DNA of 64,000 nt, taken from assembly GCA_040222235.1 (NCBI GenBank), contig JAVKDO010000044.1, forward strand, positions 1 through 64,000, given 5' to 3'. The notes beneath the pieces are model-generated. The model was given only the letters and a program-made list of their open reading frames with translations. It made no database searches and was not told the DNA's origin. This DNA comes from UBA6059 sp040222235 (GTDB taxonomy: Bacteria; Bacteroidota; Bacteroidia; Cytophagales; Cyclobacteriaceae). Position 1 is the first letter of the stretch, and each line of letters opens with the position of its first letter. Shown piece by piece: positions 51,089-61,143 of this stretch. A program made the translations under genes and the position numbers.

Positions 51089-51895
51089 CTAGAGTGAGAA
51101 TTGATATCGGATGAAGAGATTGGCAGCTGGGAGACTGTTGTCGAAAGTCCGTCCATAGCCTGGAAGTGTGAAGATATCCAGAGGCTCTTGCCGGTCATAA
51201 TCGCCCATTACCCGTAACCTTATGGTAAGGCCTAAATACAGATTACGAGCGAGTTGCGATTCGGATAGGAGATTCAATTCATACCAACTCGCTTTGATAT
51301 TTTCTCTGGCAAAAGGCTCTACTTCCACTTCGAACAGACCTGATGGACTTTCGATCATTGGGGTACCTATATCCTCATAAGTGCCGGTGGCATAGGCCAA
51401 GCCGAATCCAATGTTGGTCTTGGGTGTGAGTGACTTCATCAGTCCCGCCATTAATCGCATATAGCTGCCAGATACTTCATACGCGGTGTTTTCATATGCA
51501 TCTGGTGGGGTCACTGTACCCCAGCCATATTCACCTCCGATGTAGATATTGTTGCCAAAAGTCAATCGTGCACCGACCGCATTCTTTTGTTCAAAGTCAG
51601 CAATGAACCCAATGAACTTGCCATAGTCGACATATAAGCCAAAATCTCTCAAAAAGGATCGGTCAAGCTTGCGTAGACTGTCCTCCAGCGCCTTTTGCTC
51701 TTTTCGATCTTCTTTGCTTTCGATCACTTCATCGAGAGAAAAATCAATGGAATCGATCAGCTGCTGGCGCTGGATCGAGTCACCACGAAAAATGATAATG
51801 AGGGAATCAGCGGGAACCTCGACTTTAGTCTGGCTCTGTGCGAATACACAGCCGCCAATCAACCAAATACTAATGGTAAGCCACAATTTTGCCAT
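51089..51895 (-). CDS. Outer-membrane-type protein of unknown function
   Basis: A 268-aa protein with a signal peptide (about 1-20, ending VFAQ), an acidic helical part (about 40-75) and a strand-rich C-terminal half ending in NLFIRYQFSL, whose terminal aromatic-hydrophobic pattern is typical of beta-barrels. No family recognised. Its start overlaps the end of the lipoprotein gene by 26 bp, so the two are translationally coupled. Confidence 0.7.
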   Translation of the reverse strand: MAKLWLTISIWLIGGCVFAQSQTKVEVPADSLIIIFRGDSIQRQQLIDSIDFSLDEVIESKEDRKEQKALEDSLRKLDRSFLRDFGLYVDYGKFIGFIADFEQKNAVGARLTFGNNIYIGGEYGWGTVTPPDAYENTAYEVSGSYMRLMAGLMKSLTPKTNIGFGLAYATGTYEDIGTPMIESPSGLFEVEVEPFARENIKASWYELNLLSESQLARNLYLGLTIRLRVMGDYDRQEPLDIFTLPGYGRTFDNSLPAANLFIRYQFSL

Positions 51896-52583
51896 TGGTG
51901 CTGATACAGTTTTCGGTGCAATCTACGGTAAGTGAGTCAAAGCTGTGACTGGCTACCGCAATATTTCGGGCTTGAGAACCGACCCTGGACTTCTCATCTT
52001 CATAGAGCTCAGTCTCGTAGACTATCGATAGGTCAAATCGCCTCTGACCAATGATTAGTCGGTAGTTGATAGTATTGAGGCCAGGAGAAAGAGGAAGACT
52101 ATACAGCTCTGTCGAATCAGTGTTGACAATGAAATTGTCGGTATCTAAATCGTAGATCGTATCGATTCTGGTAAGACCTGTTTCCAACTCACTCAGCGCT
52201 GTGGTGTACAACTCGTTTTGTTCGGTCAGGTCGGCTAGGCTTAAAGAGTCTCTGGAGTAAGAAGCGTTAATGCTCGCCAGTAAATCATTTACTGAAGCCA
52301 AGGTCGCTTCATATTGGATGCTGTCCTGAGCGATTAAGTCGGTCAGGACGGTTACCGAATCTTCAAACGATGATCGAGTGGTTTCCAGTTCTGTGACTTG
52401 CAAGTCTAACGCCTCGATTTGAGTGGATAATGTTGTCAATAATGTACTTACCTGGCTAAGGCTGTCTTGATTAAAGATTTGCAATGGCACAGTGGGTTCA
52501 CTTACCAGAATATCGCATTCATCGCACTGAGTACAACCACTCAGATAGACTATCGATGTACATAGGACCAACCACTTCAACAT
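51870..52583 (-). CDS. Lipoprotein with central coiled coil
   Basis: A 237-aa protein with a lipobox (YLSGC, Cys at 17) and then CDECD, followed by a long heptad-rich region (about 35-135; LTTLSTQIEALDLQVTELE) and a beta-rich end. Function unknown. Likely anchored to a membrane leaflet and working with the overlapping downstream outer-membrane protein. Confidence 0.72.
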   Translation of the reverse strand: MLKWLVLCTSIVYLSGCTQCDECDILVSEPTVPLQIFNQDSLSQVSTLLTTLSTQIEALDLQVTELETTRSSFEDSVTVLTDLIAQDSIQYEATLASVNDLLASINASYSRDSLSLADLTEQNELYTTALSELETGLTRIDTIYDLDTDNFIVNTDSTELYSLPLSPGLNTINYRLIIGQRRFDLSIVYETELYEDEKSRVGSQARNIAVASHSFDSLTVDCTENCISTNGKIVAYH

Positions 52584-52619
52584 GCTGCAAATATAGATTA
52601 TTCGACCTCCAGAAGGCTA

Positions 52620-55139
52620 CTACTGAGGATCAACGTCGAAAATGATAGATACGTTTTTGAAGTCTCTCATTTTTGATACGGTGACGTTGACATTGTACAG
52701 TACCTCCTTCACCTTGGGGAGGCTGATGCCGTGTTTCTCCAGCTTCACGTTGATGACCTGTTGATATTGGTTTCGGATACGGGCAATGATAGGTTCTTCC
52801 GGGCCCAGTACCCTGTGTTTGCCAAGCTCAGTTCGTATGGCGGTGGTGTAGTACTCGGCTGCAGATTTGCAGACATGCGGTTCTTTGTGCTTCACGATGA
52901 CCCGGATCAGGCGGTGATGGGGTGGGTAGTGGTATTTCTCTCGCTCGGCTGCCTCCGTTCTGTAGAACCCTTGGTAGTCGTATTGCAAGATATGCTTGAG
53001 CACCTGCTGCGTAGGGTCGTAGGTTTGTATGACTACTTTGCCACGCTTGTCTCGGCGACCTGCTCTACCACTGACTTGTGTTATCATTTGAAAAGCCTTC
53101 TCGTGAGATCTAAAGTCTGGATAATGGATCATCTTATCTGCATCGATTACACCAACCAGACCTACGTGATCAAAGTCCAGACCCTTGGTCACCATTTGAG
53201 TGCCTACCAGGATGTCGATCTGTCGGAGTTCAAAGGCTTCAAGGATATTCTGATAGCCGTACTTGCTACGCGTAGTATCCAGATCCATCCGGCCTACAAC
53301 TGCATTTGGGAAGAGAAGAGAGATATTTTCCTCGATTTTCTCAGTGCCAAAACCTATGGTTTTCAACTTAGGTGATTCACAAGCCTCACAGATTTGCGGT
53401 AGCGGCTCCTTGTACCCACAGTAGTGACACCTCAGCTCCTGACCAAACTGGTGATAGGTAAGACTGACGCTACATTGGTGGCATTTCGGTATATGCCCGC
53501 ATGTCTCACAGCTCAGTAGCGGGGCAAACCCTCGGCGGTTTTGAAAGAGGATCACCTGCTCTTTTTGTTCTAATGTTTTCTCTATCTCCTCGATCAGCAC
53601 ATTCGTGAATTCGTTGCGCATGTGCCGCTTTTTGCGCTGCTCTTTGATATCCACCAATATGAGCTCTGGCATACTGACTTCACTAAAGCGTCTGTCTAAT
53701 TCCACAAGGCCATACTTTCCTTCAGAAGCGTTGGTATAGGACTCTAGTGATGGGGTGGCTGTACCTAGCAGCACTTTGGTGTCGCAGAATTGGGTGAGAA
53801 CGATAGCTAGGTCACGCGCATGATAGCGTGGTGCGGGATCGTACTGCTTGAAGGTAGACTCGTACTCTTCATCTACGATGATCAACCCCAGATTGTCAAA
53901 GGGCAGGAGTGTGGCCGACCGTACCCCAATGACCAAGTCGATGGTGCCTTTGAGTAAGCCTTGCCATACCTCTACGCGTTCATTGTCTGAGTACTTAGAG
54001 TGGTATACGCCCAATCGATCCCCGAATATCTTCTTGAGTCGATTGACGATCTGTGTGGTAAGGGCTATTTCCGGTAGGATATAGAGTACCTGACGATTAT
54101 CAACGATCTGCTCTTCTATCAGTTTGATGTACAGCTCTGTCTTACCACTACCAGTGACACCATGCAGGAGTACCACATCGTGATTTTCAAACTGGGTCTT
54201 GATTTGACCTAGTTTGAGCCGCTGTAGGTCAGACAGTGCCGAACTTGCTGAGGTTTCTCCATACTGCTCGAATCTTGAGAGTTGCCGATTCTGCTCGATC
54301 AGGGTCTTATTCTTGATTAGGGTCTTCACAGAGGAGGCCGATATGTCCCCGCTGAGCAGGCTTGCTTTCCTAACGCCTTTTTTATTGTCAGATGGTGTAT
54401 CGAAGATCGGCACCTGCTGAATGTACTTGAGCAATACTTCGAGCTGCTTTGGCTTCTTCTCTAGCTTATCAAAAAGCTCTTGGAGTTCGTTCTCCTGTTG
54501 GAGGTAGTGATCATTGAGCATGATCCATTTCTCCATACGGGGTTTGTACTTTTCCTTGACTTTTTCGAACAGAAGTATGGCTCCTTTAGCGGATAAAGAC
54601 TTGATCAGATGATAGATACTCTTAATGCCGAGTAGGGCTGAGATATCCGAGTAGGAGAGTTGATCGCTTGCTTCCAAGGACTTGATAAGCTCGTACTCCC
54701 GATCACTCAATTCTGGTAAGTGATCAAGGAACTGATAGTCGGGATTGAGCTGGACAAATGACTCACTCGACAGCTTGAGCCCCGAGGGGATCGCGGCGTT
54801 GATCACCTCACCGAGCGTGCACATGTAGTAGCGCGCTATCCAATGATAGAGCTTGATCTGCAGCTCATTGATAATGGGAGTCTCCTCCATCAGCTCCAAG
54901 ATGTCCTTAGGCTCGTACTTATCTGGAAGGTTGTCGTGGATTTTACCGATAACGCCTGTCTGAATCTTGTGCTTACCAAAGGGTACGATCACTCTACAGC
55001 CAAGCGATACACTATCTACGAGCTCAGCAGGAATCCTGTAAGTAAAAAGCTTGTGTAGCGGTACTGGCAGCATGACGTCTGCATACTTGGCAGGGCTGGC
55101 AGATGGCGCCTCAAAAAGGGATATTTCCTCCTTTGACAA
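52620..55139 (-). CDS. priA: Primosomal replication helicase PriA
   Basis: An 839-aa 3'-to-5' helicase: Walker A GVTGSGKTELY, Walker B IIVDEEYESTFKQ (DEEH form replaced by DEEY), zinc-binding cysteines in CETCGHIPKCHQC and CHYCGYKEPLPQICEAC, and motifs V-VI around TQMVTKGLDFDHVG and QVSGRAGR. It restarts stalled replication forks. The start is a TTG at 55137-55139; the first ATG would cut the N-terminal KYADVMLPV strand. It starts 5 bp after the DUF255 gene ends. Confidence 0.96.
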   Translation of the reverse strand: MSKEEISLFEAPSASPAKYADVMLPVPLHKLFTYRIPAELVDSVSLGCRVIVPFGKHKIQTGVIGKIHDNLPDKYEPKDILELMEETPIINELQIKLYHWIARYYMCTLGEVINAAIPSGLKLSSESFVQLNPDYQFLDHLPELSDREYELIKSLEASDQLSYSDISALLGIKSIYHLIKSLSAKGAILLFEKVKEKYKPRMEKWIMLNDHYLQQENELQELFDKLEKKPKQLEVLLKYIQQVPIFDTPSDNKKGVRKASLLSGDISASSVKTLIKNKTLIEQNRQLSRFEQYGETSASSALSDLQRLKLGQIKTQFENHDVVLLHGVTGSGKTELYIKLIEEQIVDNRQVLYILPEIALTTQIVNRLKKIFGDRLGVYHSKYSDNERVEVWQGLLKGTIDLVIGVRSATLLPFDNLGLIIVDEEYESTFKQYDPAPRYHARDLAIVLTQFCDTKVLLGTATPSLESYTNASEGKYGLVELDRRFSEVSMPELILVDIKEQRKKRHMRNEFTNVLIEEIEKTLEQKEQVILFQNRRGFAPLLSCETCGHIPKCHQCSVSLTYHQFGQELRCHYCGYKEPLPQICEACESPKLKTIGFGTEKIEENISLLFPNAVVGRMDLDTTRSKYGYQNILEAFELRQIDILVGTQMVTKGLDFDHVGLVGVIDADKMIHYPDFRSHEKAFQMITQVSGRAGRRDKRGKVVIQTYDPTQQVLKHILQYDYQGFYRTEAAEREKYHYPPHHRLIRVIVKHKEPHVCKSAAEYYTTAIRTELGKHRVLGPEEPIIARIRNQYQQVINVKLEKHGISLPKVKEVLYNVNVTVSKMRDFKNVSIIFDVDPQ

Positions 55140-55144
55140 AGGTA

Positions 55145-57175
55145 TTAGCTGTTTAGTTGTACAAGGGCCTCACTGACCGTATGTACTGGCAATCTACATG
55201 CCTTTTCAAAGCAAACAAAGATCGTCGTATCCGAATTGACTGGTGACCGATCCTTGAGTAGCGGCAGGTCGCTACTAGCTGTAGTACCTATAAGAACGGT
55301 ATTAGGGAGGTAGCTCTTGCCTAGCTGGTTTCTAAAGCTTTTGGCTTCATGACCTACGATGGCTATTTCTGCTAATGGCTTGCGCATATCCGCATAGACG
55401 AGTGCCCAGTTGGCCATGTCCTGAGTTTCATTGACGATCCAGTGGCTGATCTTAGAGACCATGCTATTGGTTAGCTCGGTGTACTTGGAGTTATCCAGCA
55501 GCGTCCCCAACCGGTGAAGCACTTTGGCCATCACCGAGTTAGACGCTGGTATGACATTGTCGAAGATTTCCTTTTTACGTGCAATGAGTTGCTCATCGCT
55601 GGCTGAAGTATAGAAAAACAAGCCGTCTTCTTCATCGTAAAATGACTTAAGTACCTCATCAATAAGCCCATTCGCTGCATTTAGCCATTTTTCATCGAAG
55701 GTCGCTTCATAGAGCGCTATTAGTCCCTCCGATACCAATGCATAATCTTCTAGAAACCCGTTGATTTTGGCCTGGCCCTCTTTGTAAGTACGATGGAGTA
55801 TTGAACCATCGATCATACGATCACAGATAAAAGCAGCATTAGCGATAGCATCCTGAAGGATAGCCTGATCCCCTATGGCATTATAGCTGTCAACCAGCCC
55901 TTTGAGCATGAGCCCATTCCATCCTGATATGATCTTGTCATCTAGACCAGGCCTTATTCTTTTATTCCGCAGCGCCATGCACTTTTGCGCAAAGTCGGAT
56001 TTGATCTCTTGCCATCTATCAAGCTCTAATTGATGACGTTCAGTAAATGTAGTATCAGATTCTCGGTAGTGGAGGATATTGCGTCCTTCTTCCCAATTAC
56101 CTTCAGGCTTGATCCGATAGTAGTCCACAATCAGGTCAAAATGATCACCGGACAGCTCCTTGATTTCAGCTTCAGTGTAAGTGTAAAACTTACCCTCAAC
56201 GCCTTCACTGTCTGCATCTAATGCCGAGAAATAGGCGTTTTCATCACTTCTTAATTCACGATTGGCCCATGCGATAGTATCTAAGATGACCTGTCGATAA
56301 AGTGGAAGTTGAATCACCTTGTAAGCCTCCGCATAAAGCGTGAGGAGCTGACCATTGTCATAGAGCATCTTTTCAAAATGTGGCGCAAACCACTCACCAT
56401 CGACGGAGTATCTCGCAAAACCACCACTGACTTGATCATAGATACCTCCAGCAGCCATGGCATCAAGTGTGAGCACCAGATGCTCCTTGGCTACAGTGTC
56501 TTCTGTCTCGTGGTAATACCTTAGCAGGAATCTCCAGATGCTCGGCATGGGAAACTTGGGCGCCTTCGTCATTCCACCATGGATCGGATCAAATCGTGAT
56601 TGCAGTCGCTGGTACATCTGGTCAAGTCCATCTTGTGTGAACTGCCACTCCGCTTCGGTCAACTTTAGCCGGTCAGTCTCACTTCTGTTGAGGCTCTCGG
56701 TAAAGCCTACAGCACTTTTCTCTATTTCCTCACGCTGCTCCACGAAAGCCTTTGCGATATTCTGAAGCAACTGCACCCATCCTTTAACGGGAAAGTAGGT
56801 GCCGCCATAGAATGGTTTTTGAGTAGGGGTAAGGAATACATTAAGCGGCCAACCACCCTGTAGGCCCATGGCTTGAACCGCTTCCATGTAAATCTGATCA
56901 ACATCGGGCCGCTCCTCCCGGTCTATCTTGATGCAGATGAAGTACTTATTCATGACCGCTGCTATCGTCTCATTCTCGAAAGACTCGCGCTCCATGACAT
57001 GGCACCAGTGACAGGCTGAGTAGCCAATGCTGACTATGATCGGCTTGTCCTCCTTTTTAGCCAGCTCCAAAGCTTCAGTACCCCACGGATACCAATCGAC
57101 AGGATTGTGCTTATGCTGAAGTAAGTAGGGGCTGGTTTCTAGGGCTAGACGATTCGTCGGGTGCGTTGCGGTCAT
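55145..57175 (-). CDS. Thioredoxin-domain DUF255 protein (YyaL/SPATA20 type)
   Basis: A 676-aa protein with the DUF255 thioredoxin-like N-terminus (SPYLLQHKHNPVDWYPWG, then SIGYSACHWCHVMERESF with a C-H-W-C motif) followed by an (alpha/alpha)6 toroid domain (about 190-640). The family resembles both thioredoxins and N-acylglucosamine epimerases; function unproven. No signal peptide, so cytosolic. Its ATG overlaps the GSCFA gene stop by 4 bp. Confidence 0.93.
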   Translation of the reverse strand: MTATHPTNRLALETSPYLLQHKHNPVDWYPWGTEALELAKKEDKPIIVSIGYSACHWCHVMERESFENETIAAVMNKYFICIKIDREERPDVDQIYMEAVQAMGLQGGWPLNVFLTPTQKPFYGGTYFPVKGWVQLLQNIAKAFVEQREEIEKSAVGFTESLNRSETDRLKLTEAEWQFTQDGLDQMYQRLQSRFDPIHGGMTKAPKFPMPSIWRFLLRYYHETEDTVAKEHLVLTLDAMAAGGIYDQVSGGFARYSVDGEWFAPHFEKMLYDNGQLLTLYAEAYKVIQLPLYRQVILDTIAWANRELRSDENAYFSALDADSEGVEGKFYTYTEAEIKELSGDHFDLIVDYYRIKPEGNWEEGRNILHYRESDTTFTERHQLELDRWQEIKSDFAQKCMALRNKRIRPGLDDKIISGWNGLMLKGLVDSYNAIGDQAILQDAIANAAFICDRMIDGSILHRTYKEGQAKINGFLEDYALVSEGLIALYEATFDEKWLNAANGLIDEVLKSFYDEEDGLFFYTSASDEQLIARKKEIFDNVIPASNSVMAKVLHRLGTLLDNSKYTELTNSMVSKISHWIVNETQDMANWALVYADMRKPLAEIAIVGHEAKSFRNQLGKSYLPNTVLIGTTASSDLPLLKDRSPVNSDTTIFVCFEKACRLPVHTVSEALVQLNS

Positions 57176-58104
57176 ATCAATTGGCTTTGCAGCTGTGCTC
57201 GTTCTTTGGTCACATCTATCTCGCTAGACAACTCCTCCAACTTCATTAAAGTTTCTTTGAGGAACCGCTGATGGGCTTTAGACGCGACATGCATAGGGCG
57301 ATGCTGTAGCGCACGTGTGATTTCATCCCATTGCTCGATGAATTTGATAGCGTTTTCATCGACCAGAGCGGTTTTGAAGGTATCCCAAATGTAGTCTTCA
57401 GCCTCTGCTGCGGGATGTACCTTGTCCTGCTTGTAATACTTGTAGTCTCTTAGCTCGTCCATCATGATTTCATATGATGGGAAATAGATTGTACCCTTGT
57501 TTCTATTGACGATTTCTTCACATGCCAATCGCAGAATTGATTTGCTGAGCATGTTTTGTTCCATACCATGCTTAAGGTGTCTAACCGGGCTTACCGTGAG
57601 AATGAATTGAGCATTTGGATTCACCTTCCTGATACATTCAATTGTATTTTGTATACTGGATCTGACATCCCGTTGAGTCAGCATTTCCTTGTCGAACTGA
57701 TTTTGGGGTACCTTATGACAGTTGGCCACCATTTCGCCGAGTTCCTTGTGTTTGTAGACGATCGTACTACCGTAAGTCAGGACGATCCAGTCGGCATTCA
57801 GAATTGAGGACTTGGTCTGCTCATGTGCCAGCTCGATTATATTGGAAAGAATGGGTAGTGACAATGCCGACAAATCCGAATGGTAGTAGTAGTGAAATAC
57901 GACATCCTCTCTCTGACCGAGTAGCGCATCGCTGATCGGTTGGTCGCTCAGACTGTTACTGATATTTCTTTCGATACTAATTGGGTCGTATAATGTACCG
58001 AAGGGATTAGCCGTGACCGACCATTTGTTGTGACTGAGCCTACCGGCAATCATATCGGAGAAGCAGGAGCCGATAGAAAAAATGGATTGATTCAGTTGGA
58101 TCAT
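57172..58104 (-). CDS. GSCFA-domain protein
   Basis: A 310-aa protein containing the family-naming motif (FSIGSCFSDMIAGRL) and VTANPFGTLYDPISI, LTYGSTIVYKH, TVSPVRHLKHG, DKVHPAAEAEDYIW. This is an SGNH-hydrolase-like fold (GSC, N, H blocks), possibly acting on acylated or sugar substrates; activity unknown. First gene of a GSCFA-DUF255-priA run. Confidence 0.9.
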   Translation of the reverse strand: MIQLNQSIFSIGSCFSDMIAGRLSHNKWSVTANPFGTLYDPISIERNISNSLSDQPISDALLGQREDVVFHYYYHSDLSALSLPILSNIIELAHEQTKSSILNADWIVLTYGSTIVYKHKELGEMVANCHKVPQNQFDKEMLTQRDVRSSIQNTIECIRKVNPNAQFILTVSPVRHLKHGMEQNMLSKSILRLACEEIVNRNKGTIYFPSYEIMMDELRDYKYYKQDKVHPAAEAEDYIWDTFKTALVDENAIKFIEQWDEITRALQHRPMHVASKAHQRFLKETLMKLEELSSEIDVTKERAQLQSQLI

Positions 58105-58272
58105 ACGCGATTGGGTATCTCAAAATTAGTCAACTATCGATTGCCGACGAATTTGTTCAAGCTGAATCTGAGGTTTTAACCGTGTATAAATATGAACCAT
58201 TACATTTAAAGTAATGAACCAAATCCATTCCGAATGCTGTATTTTTGTGTGAAGACCTTGAATTGATGAGCT

Positions 58273-58527
58273 ATGAAATCTATCACCGTACATAATATTG
58301 ACGAGCACACCGCCAAGCTTATCGAGCAGAAGGCAAAGAAATTGGGACTAAGTTTAAATAAAACGATCAAAGCATTGTTGCATCAAGCACTAGGTGTAGA
58401 GAAGGGGGTGATTGATAATCAAAAGAGCTTTGAAGAGTTTTTTGGAATATGGTCTGAGCAGGACAGTTTAGAATTTCATAAGAATACGGAAGATACACGA
58501 GCAATTGATAAGTCAGATTGGTCATGA
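58273..58527 (+). CDS. VapB-type antitoxin (ribbon-helix-helix-like)
   Basis: An 84-aa protein with an RHH-like N-terminus (ITVHNIDEHTAKLIEQKAKKLG, then LSLNKTIKALLHQAL) and a flexible C-terminal tail that would wrap the toxin. Its stop overlaps the toxin ATG (ATGA, 58524-58527), the usual toxin-antitoxin coupling. It should bind its own promoter and neutralise the PIN toxin. Confidence 0.83.
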   Translation: MKSITVHNIDEHTAKLIEQKAKKLGLSLNKTIKALLHQALGVEKGVIDNQKSFEEFFGIWSEQDSLEFHKNTEDTRAIDKSDWS

Positions 58528-58928
58528 GCACTCTACTTCTAGATACCAATGCTTTTAGTGGCCTCTTGCGAGGAGATCAGCATGTCTTTGACGTCTTAAT
58601 GCACGCCTCGTCAGTCTACATGTCCGTCGTAGTACTTGGTGAGCTAATGAGTGGCTATAAGGGAGGAACTAAAGAGCAAAAGAATCTTGAAACTCTCTCC
58701 ACTTTTTTGAAAAAGCCAAGGGTCGAAATTTTGAATGTGACCCATGAAACAGCGGTGTTGTTTGCTACCGTAAAGAATCAACTAAGAAAGGATGGGTTAC
58801 CAATTCCGATTAATGATGTCTGGATTGCATGTCACGGCCTTGAAAAGGAGGCCATTATTGTCACTTATGATCAACATTTCAGACATGTGAAGGGATTGCT
58901 TCTCTGGGATCAACTCAAATCTCATTGA
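58524..58928 (+). CDS. vapC: VapC-type PIN-domain toxin
   Basis: A 134-aa PIN nuclease with acidic residues in LLLDTNAFSGLL, VVVLGELMSG, PINDVWIACH and VTYDQHF. PIN toxins cleave tRNA or rRNA when freed from the antitoxin. A TTG at 58518 is in frame, but the ATG at 58524 overlapping the antitoxin stop is the likely start. Confidence 0.9.
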   Translation: MSTLLLDTNAFSGLLRGDQHVFDVLMHASSVYMSVVVLGELMSGYKGGTKEQKNLETLSTFLKKPRVEILNVTHETAVLFATVKNQLRKDGLPIPINDVWIACHGLEKEAIIVTYDQHFRHVKGLLLWDQLKSH

Positions 58929-58974
58929 TGATTGGTAGATCAGAAGGGGATCTATATGGTTGACCTTCAGAAAC

Positions 58975-59004
58975 AAAAAAAGCCTCAGCAGATGCCAAGG
59001 CTTT
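58975..59004 (-). terminator. Rho-independent terminator of the DUF2911 gene
   Basis: Stem AAAGCCT (58979-58985) / AGGCTTT (58998-59004) with a 12-nt loop and a run of U on the minus strand (A-tract 58975-58981), 23 bp after the stop. Confidence 0.75.
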
Positions 59005-59026
59005 AGTATTTCAAATCTAATGGAGA

Positions 59027-59620
59027 TTACTTCAACGTATTAGTGAAGCCTTCCATGATCTCAGCTGTTCTCATATCAACTTCAAAAGTGATCATTTTAT
59101 CGGCCCAAGCCATGCTCACTTTTGCAGTTTTGTTGTCGTTAGCGTCAACCCACCAAGCAAGTCTTTCTACTGGCTCAGGCATGGTCACAGGTGTTACTGA
59201 GATATTAGCAACAAGATCTTTAGATAACGCATCCATATCCACCTTGCCATCAGTCATGTACCCGAAGATCTGGTCGCCAGTCTTGTTTAAGTGTACTGTC
59301 CAATCTCCACTAGCAACAGGAGTCACGTAGATAGAATATTTTCCAGCTCTTACGTTCTCGCCACCAATTTTCACAGTGTTGCTGAACTCAATAGTAGTTG
59401 CCTGGTTAGCACCAGCTCTCCAAGGAGTGCCATAAGGAACCAAGTCACCAAAAATTGTTCTTCCCTTTACACCAGGTGTAGAGAAATCAAAAGTGATAGT
59501 CGTGAAACCAACGTTCTGAGTAGAGTATGCAGCAGGGCTAGGAGCAGGAGCTACTACTTGTGCCTGGCTTACAGCTACCATACCGATACAAAATACTGCG
59601 AGTAGGATAGTTTTTTTCAT
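59027..59620 (-). CDS. DUF2911-domain secreted protein
   Basis: About 197 aa from the ATG at 59618-59620 (MKKTILLAVFCIGMVAVSQAQ), a clean signal peptide; an in-frame ATG at 59632 adds four residues. The DUF2911 signature is clear: GRTIFGDLVPYGTPWRAGAN, NTVKIGGENVRAGKYSIYV, VEPVERLAWWVD-like segment. Common in Bacteroidota; function unknown. A candidate TAACTTTG element lies 43 bp upstream. Confidence 0.88.
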   Translation of the reverse strand: MKKTILLAVFCIGMVAVSQAQVVAPAPSPAAYSTQNVGFTTITFDFSTPGVKGRTIFGDLVPYGTPWRAGANQATTIEFSNTVKIGGENVRAGKYSIYVTPVASGDWTVHLNKTGDQIFGYMTDGKVDMDALSKDLVANISVTPVTMPEPVERLAWWVDANDNKTAKVSMAWADKMITFEVDMRTAEIMEGFTNTLK

Positions 59621-59662
59621 AGTAATGATCATTTAAAAAGGGTTTAGTTATGATTGAAATTC

Positions 59663-59670
59663 AAAGTTAC
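59663..59670 (-). promoter_or_regulatory. Candidate -7 element of the DUF2911 gene
   Basis: TAACTTTG on the minus strand matches TAnnTTTG exactly. A TTTG lies about 16 bp further upstream, shorter than the usual spacing, so the call is tentative. Confidence 0.4.
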
Positions 59671-59792
59671 ATTTTTCAGTGAACCAAAGAGGTCATTGTG
59701 CCGACCTTCTAAAACAAGAACCATAACGAGATTGAGGCTTAAATGTTAGATAAACTTTAGAACTGTACTTAAACCCCAAATGTACAGGTTTC

Positions 59793-60920
59793 CTACATCC
59801 ACTTATTCTTTTTAAAGTAAATCAGCATACCTATAGTCACCAAGCCCATCACTCCCCAGACTACAAAGTATCCATTTCGATATTGTAGCTCTGGCATGTA
59901 CTCGAAGTTCATGCCATAGATACCTGCGATGAAGGTAAGAGGTATAAAGATGGTGGCCACAGTAGTTAAGACTTTCATGGTCTCATTCATCTTATGACTC
60001 AGGGAAGCAAAATAGATGTTCGTGAGTCCCTCTAAAGTTCTTAGCGTAGCTTCCACCTCATCGATGGCGGCAGTAGCGGAATGGCCCAGGTCTCTGTAAA
60101 ACTTAAGCGTCTCTTTATTGATCAATCTAGTTTGACTATTGAGGATACTGGCCAGCGCATCTTTGAAAGGGGTCAGTGACTTTTTGATAAGTTGTGTTGA
60201 TCTCTTTTGATCTTCCAGGCTTAGTAGAGTAGTCTGAGACGGGTTCTTGAGCACTTCTTTTTCAAGTGCAATCAACTCTTCATTGATTTTGTCTACAGTT
60301 TCGAAGTAGTTGTCCAAAATGGCATCAAGAAGTTGGCTAAGCAGGTAGTCGCATTCACGTTTTCTGATGAAGCCGATATCCTCCTTCATTTTCGCTCTGA
60401 TATTGTCAAAATGGTCACCTCGCTCTTCCTGAAAAGAGATGATGTGATGATGTCCTAGCACAAACGATAGCTGCTCTATATTAATGTCGCCATTGCTGTC
60501 CTCAAGGACAGATTTTATACTAAAAAATAGATAATGATCATGTTCCTCTACTTTTGGTCGCTGAGTAGTGTCCAGGATTTGTCTGATCGTCAACCTATCA
60601 AGATTGGCCTGATTGCCTATCTTCTCTATCACGCCTACATCATGAATGCCGTGGAAATTGAGCCAGTGATTTTTCGATGACTCCAGCGTTTCAACATACC
60701 CAAAGTCTTCTAGTCCCTCAGCTATTTCATATTCATTGGCATTGAAAGCATGCAATTGATTTTGCACCTGCTCTACACGTTTTTTGCCTATGAAGGTGAG
60801 TTCGGCTTTTCCTTTGGCTTCAGTCTTTTGATTGGAATATAGCTTATACCCAATTTTGTTGAGCGACTTGATACCGCCAATGAGTAATTTGTCCGGGCGA
60901 GCAAGATCTTGGGGTTTCAT
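59793..60920 (-). CDS. corA: Magnesium/cobalt transporter CorA
   Basis: About 375 aa from the ATG at 60918-60920; an in-frame TTG at 60923 adds one residue. A cytosolic N-terminal domain (about 1-315) is followed by two membrane helices with the CorA selectivity motif GMN (IYGMNFEYMPEL) between them and the basic tail KKNKWM. Forms a pentameric Mg2+ channel in the inner membrane. Confidence 0.95.
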   Translation of the reverse strand: MKPQDLARPDKLLIGGIKSLNKIGYKLYSNQKTEAKGKAELTFIGKKRVEQVQNQLHAFNANEYEIAEGLEDFGYVETLESSKNHWLNFHGIHDVGVIEKIGNQANLDRLTIRQILDTTQRPKVEEHDHYLFFSIKSVLEDSNGDINIEQLSFVLGHHHIISFQEERGDHFDNIRAKMKEDIGFIRKRECDYLLSQLLDAILDNYFETVDKINEELIALEKEVLKNPSQTTLLSLEDQKRSTQLIKKSLTPFKDALASILNSQTRLINKETLKFYRDLGHSATAAIDEVEATLRTLEGLTNIYFASLSHKMNETMKVLTTVATIFIPLTFIAGIYGMNFEYMPELQYRNGYFVVWGVMGLVTIGMLIYFKKNKWM

Positions 60921-60923
60921 CAA

Positions 60924-61143
60924 ATAAGTAGTTTAGGGTTCAAAAGAAGATTTGCACTTGATGCTTGATCCTTCGAATCTAGGTAAAAGCATGAATGTTA
61001 GCTACCATTGTCAAAACTTGGTATTTTTTGATTGTAATACCTGCAAAATACTTATCTCACAGCATTCAATATGGAGATAGTATATACCCATGAGTAAGGA
61101 CAACTTACCAGCAAATGCAAATTCAGAAAAGTAGTAAAATACC
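60924..61143. other. Gene-free part of a 671-bp gap
   Basis: No frame of coding character was found here; the stretch is AT-rich and separates corA (minus) from the pseudogene remnant. It probably includes the corA promoter. Confidence 0.4.

Noticed and set aside
52731..53375. A 214-codon plus-strand frame antisense to priA
   Set aside because: It lies wholly inside the strongly conserved priA coding region and its translation resembles no protein.
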